Part shown: in pieces, positions 7,778 through 15,767 of the stretch
Layout: every line of letters begins with the position of its first letter
How positions within the stretch are numbered: position 1 is the stretch's first letter
NCBI GenBank assembly: GCA_902799745.1
Contig: CADCBQ010000003.1
Span: forward strand, 40,367 to 104,366
Source: Fibrobacter succinogenes
Lineage (GTDB): Bacteria > Fibrobacterota > Fibrobacteria > Fibrobacterales > Fibrobacteraceae
Length of the DNA: 64,000 nucleotides
Direction of reading: 5' to 3'
Position numbers and translations under genes: made by a program
The notes under the pieces: model-generated
Database searches by the model: none
Seen by the model: the letters and a program-made list of their open reading frames with translations, nothing else
Told to the model about the DNA's origin: nothing

Positions 7778-8473
7778 ATGGCAAAGACTCAGAAATCCAT
7801 CAGTGACGAAATCTGCGACTACCTCAAGAAGCAGAAGCTCTCCCCCATTCCCGTTCAGACCTTGAACGAAGACATGGAAACCACCCGCTACTTCGGCGGT
7901 GACCTCAAGGAATTCATTGCCGCAGCCAAGACGCTCGGCGCAAAGGGTATCTTTGTTGAAACCCTGTACCTCGAAGAAGACGAATTCTACTACGACAGCG
8001 GCATGGACGATGAAGAATACATGGCCCTGTACGGCAACGAAGAATGCTGCGACGGTCAGTGCAAGTGCGGCAAGTGCGAAAGCAAGAAGAGCAAGAAGTC
8101 CAAGGACGACGATAGCGATGTCGACGCCGTCTACTTCGAACCCGAAGACCTCGACGGTCTCGACCTGACGCTCCTCAAGCCGCAGATGGCCAAGTACCTC
8201 GACCGCGTAGGCGAAGCCTGTGGCGCACGCCTCACCGTTCCGGGCGTTGACCACCTCGAAGTGGAAATCTTCGCTGACTGGTACGATGACTTCGCCGAAC
8301 TCGTAGACGAAGCCTCCGAAGCAATCGAAATCGACCCGACCGACGCTCTCCGCCAGGCTCAGGCAATTTTCGAAGCCGAAGAAGCTGAACTCGCCAAGGC
8401 AGAAGACAAGAGCGTGAAGAAGATTGCGGTTCACCCCCCGAAGGGTGGCAAGAAGGCTTCTAAGAAGAAGTAA
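7778..8473 (+). CDS. Acidic protein with central Cys cluster, unknown function
   Basis: 231 residues, not recognised. It starts 18 bases after the dapA-like gene with AGGAG before the ATG and ends at a strong terminator, so the two are probably co-transcribed. The N-terminal 70 residues look folded (ICDYLKKQKLSPIPV..., TLGAKGIFVETLYL). Residues about 88-97 hold five Cys (CC, CKC, C in ECCDGQCKCGKC), followed by a Lys/Ser then Asp-rich linker. The second half is strongly acidic and ends in a Lys-rich tail (GGKKASKKK). The Cys cluster could bind metal. No signal peptide is visible, so it is probably cytoplasmic. Confidence 0.7.
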   Translation: MAKTQKSISDEICDYLKKQKLSPIPVQTLNEDMETTRYFGGDLKEFIAAAKTLGAKGIFVETLYLEEDEFYYDSGMDDEEYMALYGNEECCDGQCKCGKCESKKSKKSKDDDSDVDAVYFEPEDLDGLDLTLLKPQMAKYLDRVGEACGARLTVPGVDHLEVEIFADWYDDFAELVDEASEAIEIDPTDALRQAQAIFEAEEAELAKAEDKSVKKIAVHPPKGGKKASKKK

Positions 8474-8510
8474 TTCTTCAAAGCAAACGAAGTAATTGCA
8501 TACAAGCTAA

Positions 8511-8540
8511 AAAGTCGCGACAGAGTCGCGACTTTTTTTT
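8511..8540. terminator. Bidirectional terminator between the Cys-cluster and DUF1846 genes
   Basis: Perfect stem AAAGTCGCGA / TCGCGACTTT with a 5-base loop and T runs on both strands. It serves both convergent genes. Confidence 0.85.
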
Positions 8541-8566
8541 GCAATAGCACAAATTAGTCTGCGTTT

Positions 8567-10051
8567 TTACCCGTGGTAAAGGTTGCCGGACTGATAACTC
8601 GGTTCCGTTGTCAAATTCACGCCCAGTCTACGGAACACGCCCACGTCAACTTGCGAGAGAATCACGCTGGCATGCACTTCGCAATGGCGAAGTTCAGGCA
8701 ACTTTTCAAGCGCAATCTTTGCGTTGTAATCGGTCAGGGCGCAAACGGAGAGGGCGACCAGAGCTTCGTCCATGTGCAGGCGCGGGTTCTTGTGGCCGAG
8801 CTGCTTGGTTTTCAAGTTCTGAATCGGTTCGATTACCATGGGCGAAAGCAGGCGAACTTCGTCGGGGATTCCGGCCAAGTGCTTGAGCGCATCCAAAAGC
8901 ATGGCGGAGCAGGCGCCCAAGAGCGAAGATGTCTTTGCCGAAATAATGGCGCCGTCATTCAATTCGATTGCAATGGCGGGGCCGCCGGTCAGTTCAGCTT
9001 TTTGGTTTGCGGCAGCAATCACAGGGCGGTCGGCAGTGCTAATCTGCGCCTGCTCCATAATCAATTCCTGCTTGTATATTTGATCCTTGTCGGCGTTACC
9101 CTTGCGCACGTCGCAAAGCGTATTGTAATAGCGGCGAATGATTTCTTGCTTGGCGGCGGCACAAACGGCATCGTCATCGATAATGCAGTTACCGGCCATG
9201 TTCACGCCCATGTCCGTGGGGCTCTTGTACGGAGATTCGCCCAGAATGCGGGTAAACAGGGCGTTCAGCACCGGGAAAATTTCCACGTCGCGGTTGTAAT
9301 TGATGGTCGTCTGGCCGTAAGCTTCCAGGTGGAACGGGTCGATCATGTTCACGTCGTTCAAGTCGGCGGTTGCTGCTTCGTACGCGAGGTTCACCGGGTG
9401 CTTGAGCGGAATGTTCCAAATCGGGAACGTTTCGAACTTGGCATAGCCGGCCTTCACGCCACGCTTGTTTTCGTGGTAAATCTGCGAAAGGCAAACAGCC
9501 ATCTTTCCACTACCTGGACCCGGAGCAGTCACCACCACGAGTTCGCGAGAAGTTTCAACAAATTCATTCTTGCCGTAACCGTCGTCGCTCACCACCAGAG
9601 GAATGTTGCTCGGATATCCCGCAATCGGATAATGGCGATAAACCTTGAGGCCCAGCCCTTCGAGCTTTTTCTGGTAGGCAACGGCACTCGGCTGTTCTTG
9701 CCAGCGGGTCAGCACCACAGAACTCACGTACAGGCCATAGCCACGGAAAGCATCGATCAGGCGGAGTACATCTTGATCGTAGGTAATGCCCAAGTCACCG
9801 CGGACTTTGTTCTTTTCGATATCGCCTGCATTAATGGCGATAATCACTTCGGCCTTGTCCTTGAGTTTTTCGAGCATGCGGATTTTACTGTCGGGCGCAA
9901 AGCCAGGCAACACGCGGGATGCGTGATGGTCATCAAAAAGCTTTCCGCCAAATTCCAGATAAAGTTTTCCGCCAAACTTCGCAATGCGTTCGGCAATCTT
10001 TTCGGACTGCGTCCTCAGGTACGCGTCGTTATCAAACCCTACTTTAAACAT
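8567..10051 (-). CDS. DUF1846 family protein
   Basis: 494 residues, the normal length for the DUF1846 family. The ATG at 10051 begins MFKVGFDNDAYLRTQSEKI, the expected family N-terminus (Lys/Gln helix followed by FGGKLYLEFGGKLFDDHHASRVLPGF). Other features seen: a glycine-rich TAPGPGSGKMA loop near residue 180 that resembles a nucleotide-binding turn, and YKSPTDMGVNMAGNCI in the middle. Crystal structures exist for the family but its physiological role is not settled. The cytoplasmic protein is encoded alone, convergent with the Cys-cluster gene and 112 bases downstream of the GGDEF gene. No unusual feature in the sequence. Confidence 0.85.
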   Translation of the reverse strand: MFKVGFDNDAYLRTQSEKIAERIAKFGGKLYLEFGGKLFDDHHASRVLPGFAPDSKIRMLEKLKDKAEVIIAINAGDIEKNKVRGDLGITYDQDVLRLIDAFRGYGLYVSSVVLTRWQEQPSAVAYQKKLEGLGLKVYRHYPIAGYPSNIPLVVSDDGYGKNEFVETSRELVVVTAPGPGSGKMAVCLSQIYHENKRGVKAGYAKFETFPIWNIPLKHPVNLAYEAATADLNDVNMIDPFHLEAYGQTTINYNRDVEIFPVLNALFTRILGESPYKSPTDMGVNMAGNCIIDDDAVCAAAKQEIIRRYYNTLCDVRKGNADKDQIYKQELIMEQAQISTADRPVIAAANQKAELTGGPAIAIELNDGAIISAKTSSLLGACSAMLLDALKHLAGIPDEVRLLSPMVIEPIQNLKTKQLGHKNPRLHMDEALVALSVCALTDYNAKIALEKLPELRHCEVHASVILSQVDVGVFRRLGVNLTTEPSYQSGNLYHG

Positions 10052-10108
10052 CTTTTTTGTCCATCTAAAAAACGTAAAAATTATCTGCACAAAAATAAAA
10101 AAAAGAAC

Positions 10109-10146
10109 GCCATTGCGAGAAACGCAATGACGATGCAATCCACCGG
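10109..10146. repeat. Short palindromic intergenic repeat
   Basis: CATTGCG / CGCAATG inverted arms (10111-10117 and 10123-10129) are followed by ACGATGCAATCC. The arrangement resembles the dispersed CATTGCGAG...GCAATCC elements known from several bacterial genomes. It sits between the GGDEF and DUF1846 genes. Confidence 0.45.
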
Positions 10147-10163
10147 CGAACGCCCAACATGCT

Positions 10164-11540
10164 CTATTCGGTCACTTTAGCTCCAATTGATTGTATGATC
10201 GTACCGATAATTTCGTCGTGTTCGCTTTTCATGCGAGTTTTGTTTTTGTACATCAGGGAATCGGCTCGTTCAAAAACTGCCGAGACATTCTTATCCTGGT
10301 CTTTATCGAACACTGAAATCCCACACGCGACAACGACTCCATGCTTGTCAACATTTTTCTTCACCGCGTCGGTAAATTCCTTTTCCAGTTTTTCCCTATT
10401 TTCAAAATCGGATCCACGCAGAATTGCAACAAATTCATCGCCACCTATACGGAACACCGGACTATGGGCAAAAGTTTGACACACAAGCCTACTTGCTGAC
10501 CGAATATATTCATCGCCGGCAATGTGTCCAAGCGTATCGTTCACCGTCTTCAAGCCGTTCACATCGCAAATGGCGATTGCAAATTTCACATTGTCGCCCG
10601 ACTGGATTTGCTGGTTCAGTTTGGATTCGAATTCACCATAAGCGGTCTTATTTCTAATGCCCGTCAAGTCATCGCGGCGCGCCTTCTCATAAGCGGCGCT
10701 CACCTCTTCCTTGATTTGCTGCTCACGGCGCACTTGGGCATCTACATTGGTCACGCTGATTACAACATGCATTTTATCGGCATACACTGCCACCATGTTT
10801 ACATATAAAGGCCCATTAGGCGTATTCAGGCGATACGTCAGCGAAAATACACCATGGTCGTCCAATTCCTTTAAAAGAGTCCGTCGATCCAGCGCTTTCG
10901 TAATCAACGGAACATCTTCCTTGTAAACCACATTTAAGGCATCCTTCTTTAGCTGGTTAAAGAAGTCGTCGCCTTCAAGGGCAATACTCAGTTCGCAGAA
11001 CACACGTTCGCTCTTGTATTGCACATAATGGTTTGTTTCCAGATCCACCATGTAAAGGGCGTCGTAGCGTTCAGCAAGCGCCATCACGATCTGGCCGTAC
11101 AGTTCACTTTTAGAAGCTTTCTGCTTAAGAGCCAGACTTTCTCGTTCCTGTTTGTCGATGTTTGTAACACCGATAATCAAATAATCGCGCTGTTTACCCT
11201 GCCCACGAACAACCTTCATGGAATACCAAACCGGGGTTCCATTCGCAACAATGCGATACTTTCCTCTAAAGGTATTTCCGTTCTGTACAGAAGTGACAAG
11301 CTTTTCTTTAGTAGCAATATTTTCAGCAAACCAGGCCTTGTCTTCTTCATAGACAACCGTTTCCAAGTTTACGCGGGTATCGGCCCAGAAATTACTCGTT
11401 TCGTTCAATTCAAGGTTTTTATGGTTCCCGCTGAACGCAAACATGGCGTAGTTATCGCTTTCTATATCGACAAAAAACACGCACTCGTAATCGAGCGAAA
11501 GAGCAAGCGACACATCATCAATGGACAAAAGCGAATTCAT
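10164..11540 (-). CDS. Diguanylate cyclase (PAS-like sensor plus GGDEF)
   Basis: 458 residues from the ATG at 11540; a TTG four codons earlier is possible. The C-terminal domain is a GGDEF diguanylate cyclase, making c-di-GMP from two GTP: DDLTGIRNKTAYGEFE opens it, and the active-site GGDEF is intact at residues 366-370. The usual RxxD inhibitory site before it is absent (FAHS), so product inhibition may be lost. The N-terminal 280 residues hold two PAS-like modules (the first contains RGKYRIVANGTPVWYSMKVV, the second LTYRLNTPNGPLYVNMVAVY). No membrane segment is seen, so it is cytoplasmic. Perfect inverted repeat TTAAAATA/TATTTTAA at 11571-11590 lies in its upstream region. Confidence 0.88.
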   Translation of the reverse strand: MNSLLSIDDVSLALSLDYECVFFVDIESDNYAMFAFSGNHKNLELNETSNFWADTRVNLETVVYEEDKAWFAENIATKEKLVTSVQNGNTFRGKYRIVANGTPVWYSMKVVRGQGKQRDYLIIGVTNIDKQERESLALKQKASKSELYGQIVMALAERYDALYMVDLETNHYVQYKSERVFCELSIALEGDDFFNQLKKDALNVVYKEDVPLITKALDRRTLLKELDDHGVFSLTYRLNTPNGPLYVNMVAVYADKMHVVISVTNVDAQVRREQQIKEEVSAAYEKARRDDLTGIRNKTAYGEFESKLNQQIQSGDNVKFAIAICDVNGLKTVNDTLGHIAGDEYIRSASRLVCQTFAHSPVFRIGGDEFVAILRGSDFENREKLEKEFTDAVKKNVDKHGVVVACGISVFDKDQDKNVSAVFERADSLMYKNKTRMKSEHDEIIGTIIQSIGAKVTE

Positions 11541-11822
11541 AAACAGGTCCAAAGCAAAATCAAGATACCTTTAAAATAACATTATTTTAACAAGAAGGCA
11601 TTGCAAATAGAATTTTCCTACAAAAAAAATCTAGATAAGGCCGCCTTCCGACAAGAGAATGCACATGCGTTCACTTCGAATTGCGCTTTAAGCGCCCTAA
11701 ACCCCATTTATATCTTGATTGTAATTTTCTTGGAAAGCAATAATAAGGAATTTTATTCCAACATATCTCGCAAAATTTCTACTTTTTAAGCCAAATTTTC
11801 CCCAATCACTCAAGGAGTATTT
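11541..11822. other. Intergenic region between the divergent GGDEF and purF genes
   Basis: 282 bases, AT-rich. It holds the 8-base inverted repeat TTAAAATA ACAT TATTTTAA at 11571-11590 on the GGDEF side and an AAGGAGT ribosome-binding site before purF. No purine riboswitch or clear promoter box could be recognised. Confidence 0.4.
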
Positions 11823-13289
11823 ATGGGCGGCTTTTGCGGAGTTGTTTCTAAAGAAGATTGCGTAAGCGATCTCTTCTTCGGAACCGACTACCATTCACAC
11901 CTGGGAACCCACCGTGGCGGTTTGGCTGTTCTCAAGGCTAACGGACACTTCCATCGTTCAATCCACAATATCCAGAACACCCCGTTCCGCAGCAAGTTCG
12001 AACACGACCTGCCTTCGTTCGCAGGCAATGTCGGTATCGGTGTTATCTCGGATACGGACCCGCAGCCGCTCGTCATGACCTCCAAGCTCGGCACGTTCGC
12101 TATCGTGACCGTCGGCTTGATTACGAATATCGAAGAAATCAAGAACGAGCTGTTCAAGAACAACTGCATGCAGCTCCAGTACTCCACGACCAGCGGAATG
12201 GTCGGACCGACCGAAGTGGTGTCCGCCCTGATCGCCACACAAGACTCCATTGTCGACGGTCTCAAGTACGTCCAAGAAAAAATCAAGGGTAGCTGCTCCG
12301 TTCTTCTGATGGACGAAAACGGCAAGTTCTACGCCAGCCGCGACAAGTGGGGCCGTACGGCAATCGTGCTCGGCAAGAAGGAAGGCGCCATGATCGCCCT
12401 GCAAGAAAGCTGCGCCCTCCACAACCTCGGATTTGAATACGTCCGCGACATGGGTCCGGGCGAAATCGCCGAACTCACACCGGATGGCGACAAGACGCTC
12501 GTCGCTCCGGGCAAGAAGATGGCCATCTGCTCCTTCCTCTGGGTTTACTACGGCTACCCGGCATCCACTTACGAAGGCCGCAATGTGGAAATGACCCGCT
12601 ACCGCTGCGGTTCCGCACTTGCAAAGCGCACCCCCACCGAAGCAGACGCCGCCTGCGGTATTCCTGACTCCGGTACGTCTCACGCCCTCGGCTACGCTCA
12701 CGAAGCAGGCATCAAGTTCGCCCGCCCGTTCGTGAAGTACACACCGACTTGGGCCCGTTCCTTTATGCCGCAGGACCAGAAGCAGCGCGAACGCGTGGCT
12801 TCCATGAAGCTGATCCCGATTCCGGGACTCATCAAGGACCGCCGCCTGGTGTTCTGCGACGACTCCATCGTGCGCGGCACGCAGCTCGGTAAGCAGGCTC
12901 AGAAGCTCTACTCCCTGGGCTGTAAAGAAACCCACATGCGTATCGCTTGCCCGCCGCTGGTTTTCCCCTGCAAGTTCATCAATTTCTCCCGTTCCAAGAA
13001 CGAATACGACCTGATTACCCGTCGCTACATCCGCGACCAGGAAGGCGAAAATCCCGATTTGGACAAGTACACCGATCCGGATGGCGAAGCCTACAAGGGC
13101 ATGGTGGAATACATCCGCCAGAAGCTGAACCTGACGACTCTTGCGTTCCAGCGCATCGACGACCTGATTCACGCTATCGGTCTCCCCGCCGAACAGCTCT
13201 GCACTTACTGCTGGAGCGGTAAGGACTACGCCGAAACGGGTGACTGCTATCATTGCCCCTGCCACAGTGAAGACAAGGATAAAGAGTAG
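11823..13289 (+). CDS. purF: Amidophosphoribosyltransferase
   Basis: 488 residues; first committed step of purine synthesis, converting PRPP and glutamine to phosphoribosylamine. The N-terminal Ntn-type glutaminase begins MGGFCGVVS, so the nucleophile is presumably Cys5 and a short MGGF leader must be removed or tolerated. HLGTHRGG (about residues 26-33) fits the glutamine site. The phosphoribosyltransferase domain has the PRPP loop LVFCDDSIVRGTQL near residues 341-354. Near the C-terminus CTYCWSG...CYHCPC supplies several Cys, suggesting a metal site or Fe-S cluster as in Bacillus-type PurF. AAGGAGT precedes the ATG. It is monocistronic with a strong terminator. Confidence 0.92.
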   Translation: MGGFCGVVSKEDCVSDLFFGTDYHSHLGTHRGGLAVLKANGHFHRSIHNIQNTPFRSKFEHDLPSFAGNVGIGVISDTDPQPLVMTSKLGTFAIVTVGLITNIEEIKNELFKNNCMQLQYSTTSGMVGPTEVVSALIATQDSIVDGLKYVQEKIKGSCSVLLMDENGKFYASRDKWGRTAIVLGKKEGAMIALQESCALHNLGFEYVRDMGPGEIAELTPDGDKTLVAPGKKMAICSFLWVYYGYPASTYEGRNVEMTRYRCGSALAKRTPTEADAACGIPDSGTSHALGYAHEAGIKFARPFVKYTPTWARSFMPQDQKQRERVASMKLIPIPGLIKDRRLVFCDDSIVRGTQLGKQAQKLYSLGCKETHMRIACPPLVFPCKFINFSRSKNEYDLITRRYIRDQEGENPDLDKYTDPDGEAYKGMVEYIRQKLNLTTLAFQRIDDLIHAIGLPAEQLCTYCWSGKDYAETGDCYHCPCHSEDKDKE

Positions 13290-13311
13290 TTCAGCCCTAG
13301 ATTAGGACTTT

Positions 13312-13347
13312 CAAGCGCCCCCGGGTACCCCCTGGGGGCGTTTGCTT
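13312..13347 (+). terminator. purF terminator
   Basis: GC-rich stem CGCCCCC / GGGGGCG with extra pairing next to the loop, followed by TTTGCTTTT. Confidence 0.8.
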
Positions 13348-13427
13348 TTACGGCCTAAAATTGGCGAAATTTACCGAAAAACTGCATTTTTGCGAATTTA
13401 CGTCCTCAAAATCTAATTAATTTATTC

Positions 13428-13464
13428 GTAAAGAACGGAAAAAATTTTACATTCCGTCCTTTAC
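13428..13464. promoter_or_regulatory. 13-base inverted repeat upstream of the rpsP promoter
   Basis: GTAAAGAACGGAA and TTCCGTCCTTTAC are inverted copies with one mismatch and an 11-base AT spacer. The dyad ends 18 bases before the TATCTTTG box of the ribosomal operon, a position suited to an operator. Confidence 0.5.
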
Positions 13465-13482
13465 ACACAAGATTTTTTTTGC

Positions 13483-13490
13483 TATCTTTG
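13483..13490 (+). promoter_or_regulatory. TATCTTTG promoter-like box of the rpsP operon
   Basis: TTTTTTTTGCTATCTTTGGCC context. A TTTA lies 19 bases upstream, close to the Bacteroidetes -33/-7 spacing. The implied leader of about 60 nt contains a perfect ATTTTCCC/GGGAAAAT hairpin at 13515-13538. Confidence 0.55.
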
Positions 13491-13557
13491 GCCCAAAACA
13501 ATAAAACAAACCCCATTTTCCCTGAAAAACGGGAAAATAAACAAATAAGAGGTTAAA

Positions 13558-14001
13558 ATGGCAACCGTTATCCGTCTCGCTCGTTTCGGCAAGCGTCACA
13601 ACCCCATCTACCGCGCCGTGGTGATTGATTCCCGCAAGGCTCGCGACGATAGCTTTATCGAACAGGTGGGTTTCTACAACCCGAATTCCAAGACTCCGGA
13701 AATCAAGTTCGAACAGGAAAAGGTCCTCAAGTGGCTCCAGACCGGTGCACAGCCGTCTGACACCGTTCGCAGCCTCCTCAAGAAGGTCGGCATCATGGAC
13801 TTGTTCCACGAAATCCGCGCTGGCCGTTCTATCGAAGGCAAGACCGCTACTCCGCGTGCTGAAAAGGCCAAGAAGGCCAAGCTCGGTCCTAAGGCTCTCG
13901 CCAAGATCGAAGCTGAAAAGGCTGCCAAGGAAGCCGCTGCTGCTGAAGCTGCTGCCGCTGCCGAAGCACCGGCCGCTGAAGCTCCTGCTGCCGAAGCATA
14001 A
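13558..14001 (+). CDS. rpsP: 30S ribosomal protein S16 with long Ala-rich tail
   Basis: 147 residues. The first 80 are a canonical S16 (MATVIRLARFGKRHNPIYR, RKARDDSFIEQVGFYNP, KVLKWLQTGAQPSDTVRSLL). Most bacterial S16 proteins are 80-90 residues; here a further 55-60 residues rich in Lys, Ala and Glu follow, ending in repeated AAAEAPAAEA. The tail is probably disordered and on the ribosome surface. AGAGG precedes the ATG. It leads the rpsP-rimM-trmD-rplS cluster, the usual order in bacteria, with a hairpin between rpsP and rimM that could reduce downstream transcription. Confidence 0.95.
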   Translation: MATVIRLARFGKRHNPIYRAVVIDSRKARDDSFIEQVGFYNPNSKTPEIKFEQEKVLKWLQTGAQPSDTVRSLLKKVGIMDLFHEIRAGRSIEGKTATPRAEKAKKAKLGPKALAKIEAEKAAKEAAAAEAAAAAEAPAAEAPAAEA

Positions 14002-14017
14002 TTTTCGCTTGAAAAGA

Positions 14018-14048
14018 AACCTCGTGCCTAAAAGCACGGGGCTTTTTT
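14018..14048 (+). terminator. Terminator or attenuator between rpsP and rimM
   Basis: CCTCGTGC / GCACGGGG stem (one G-U pair) with loop CTAAAA, then CTTTTTTG. Because rimM-trmD-rplS follow without another clear promoter, partial readthrough is likely. Confidence 0.7.
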
Positions 14049-14115
14049 GTCTAGCAAAAGCCGCTTGAACCAAGGTAACCACCTTCCGCTGATTCAAAAC
14101 CCCACTAAGTCTTTC

Positions 14116-14673
14116 ATGTCTGAGTCCGAAGAATACATCACCGTATGCCAGCTCATGCGCACGCATGGCGTCAAGGGATACATCAAGGCGATGCCGCTCA
14201 CTCACGACCTTACGCGTCATGAGAAGCTCAAGGACGTGATGCTAAAGAAGACCAATGGTGAACAGGTCCAATTGACTCTGGAAGATTCCAGGCTTGCAAA
14301 CAATCTGTGGTTATTAAAGTTCAAGGGGTACGACACGCCGGAATCCCTGACTCACTTCGTGAATGCAGACGTAATGATTCCCGAATCGGAGAGGCTCCCC
14401 GCCCCCGAAGGCGAATATTACCTGGACGATCTGATTGGGTTCCGCGTAAAACTGGAAGACGGTCGCGATGTAGGCGAAGTACTCGAAGTCGAAGAGCTCC
14501 CTACCGTGAACGCGTTTCACGTCAAGTTCGACGCACCCTTCCAACGCGAATTTTCCGCAAAGACAATCCTCGCCCCCTGGATAGACGACTGCGTCTTGGA
14601 CGTGGACGAAGATGGCAAGAGCATCATTTTTAGCGCAGACTACCTCAAGAGTCTGTGCCCGGAGGAAAGGTGA
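14116..14673 (+). CDS. rimM: 16S rRNA processing protein RimM
   Basis: 185 residues. RimM binds S19 in the 30S head and aids 16S maturation. The N-terminal domain has TVCQLMRTHGVKGYIKAMPLT and the C-terminal PRC barrel has YYLDDLIGFRV and VEELPTVNAFHVKF. The ATG at 14116 is chosen because it gives the normal RimM N-terminus; no good Shine-Dalgarno sequence is visible. The end overlaps trmD by four bases. Confidence 0.92.
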   Translation: MSESEEYITVCQLMRTHGVKGYIKAMPLTHDLTRHEKLKDVMLKKTNGEQVQLTLEDSRLANNLWLLKFKGYDTPESLTHFVNADVMIPESERLPAPEGEYYLDDLIGFRVKLEDGRDVGEVLEVEELPTVNAFHVKFDAPFQREFSAKTILAPWIDDCVLDVDEDGKSIIFSADYLKSLCPEER

Positions 14674-15374
14674 AGATCGACTGCATCACCATTTTCCCCG
14701 AGATGTTTGCACCCATGAAGCAATCGATCATGGGTCGTGCACAGAGCAAGGGACTGATGGAATTCAATACCGTCTACCTGCGCGACTTTGCCATTAACGA
14801 CTATGGCCAGGTGGACGACGTGCCCTATGGCGGCGAACCGGGTATGGTCCTTAGGCCTGAACCGCTCGCAAAAGCCATTCGCAGCACGGGAGTCAAGGAA
14901 GATGGCGGCAAAGTCATCTACCTGACGGCAGACGGCGTTCCCTTTACCCACAAACTGGCCAAGGAACTTTCCAAGGAAAGCCACCTGGTGCTTGTCTGCG
15001 GGCACTACAAGGGAATCGACGACCGCATCCGCCAGTCCGAGGTCGACCTGGAAATTTCTATCGGCGATTTTGTCGTGAGCGGGGGCGAACTGCCCGCCAT
15101 GCTCGTGACGGATGCCGTAGTGAGACTCCTGGACGGGGCTCTCGGCAACAAGGAATCCGGCGAAACCGATTCCTTTGCGCAGGGGGTACTGGGATGGCCG
15201 GTCTATACCCGACCCGAAGTTTTTGAAGGAAAAAAGGTCCCCGAAGTGCTCCTTTCGGGCCATCACGCGAACATTAAAGCCTGGAGGCGCCAAGAATCGT
15301 TAAAAAGAACGCAAGAAAGACGCCCAGACATCTTTAAAAATCTTGAAGAAGATACTAAATTTGGCATCAAATAA
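14670..15374 (+). CDS. trmD: tRNA (guanine-N1)-methyltransferase
   Basis: 234 residues; methylates G37 of tRNAs with SAM. The GTG at 14670 is preferred to an upstream GTG at 14655: GGAGG lies five bases before it and it overlaps the rimM stop as GTGA. SPOUT-knot features are clear: RPYGGE-type motif YGGEPGMVLRPEPL, LVCGHYKGIDDRI and IGDFVVSGGELPAMLVTDAV, followed by the C-terminal TRPEVFEGKKVPEVLLSGHH and WRRQESLKRT. Cytoplasmic homodimer by family. Translationally coupled to rimM and followed 15 bases later by rplS. Confidence 0.95.
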   Translation: MKIDCITIFPEMFAPMKQSIMGRAQSKGLMEFNTVYLRDFAINDYGQVDDVPYGGEPGMVLRPEPLAKAIRSTGVKEDGGKVIYLTADGVPFTHKLAKELSKESHLVLVCGHYKGIDDRIRQSEVDLEISIGDFVVSGGELPAMLVTDAVVRLLDGALGNKESGETDSFAQGVLGWPVYTRPEVFEGKKVPEVLLSGHHANIKAWRRQESLKRTQERRPDIFKNLEEDTKFGIK

Positions 15375-15389
15375 AAACGAGGTACACAA

Positions 15390-15737
15390 ATGTCCCTGAA
15401 CATTGAAGCAATCCACAACGAAAACTTGAAGACCGACCTTCCTGAACTCCGCGCTGGCGACACCGTCACCGTGAACGTGAAGGTGATCGAAGGCACCAAG
15501 GAACGTATCCAGCCGTTCAAGGGTGTTGTGATCCAGAAGAAGAACTCCGGTATTTCCGCAACTCTCACCGTCCGCAAGATGAGCGGCAGCGTGGCCGTGG
15601 AACGTATTTTCCCGCTCCACTCCCCCCGCATCGATTCCATCGTGCTCGACCGCGCCGGTAAGGTTCGCCAGTCTCGCATCTACTACATGCGCGACCTCCG
15701 CGGTAAGGCTGCACGTATCGACGAACGTCAGGCTTAA
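15390..15737 (+). CDS. rplS: 50S ribosomal protein L19
   Basis: 115 residues, normal length. Typical L19 sequence: DLPELRAGDTVTVNVKVIEG, RIQPFKGVVIQKKNSG, TVRKMSGSVAVERIFPLHSP and RQSRIYYMRDLRGKAARI. Last gene of the rpsP cluster; CGAGG lies upstream of the ATG. The terminator of the cluster lies inside the next reading frame. Confidence 0.96.
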   Translation: MSLNIEAIHNENLKTDLPELRAGDTVTVNVKVIEGTKERIQPFKGVVIQKKNSGISATLTVRKMSGSVAVERIFPLHSPRIDSIVLDRAGKVRQSRIYYMRDLRGKAARIDERQA

Positions 15738-15767
15738 TCAAGCTTACTTCGAGGCTTTGGCGTTCCT

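Noticed and set aside
6785..8434. 549-codon minus-strand open frame opposite dapA and the Cys-cluster gene
   Set aside because: A shadow frame caused by codon bias; the plus-strand proteins have recognisable motifs and ribosome-binding sites.
8573..10180. 535-codon plus-strand open frame opposite the DUF1846 gene
   Set aside because: The minus strand encodes a full-length family protein; the plus-strand translation has no domain features.
11541..11822. Purine riboswitch upstream of purF
   Set aside because: The AT-rich gap lacks the conserved core and pairing of known purine riboswitches.
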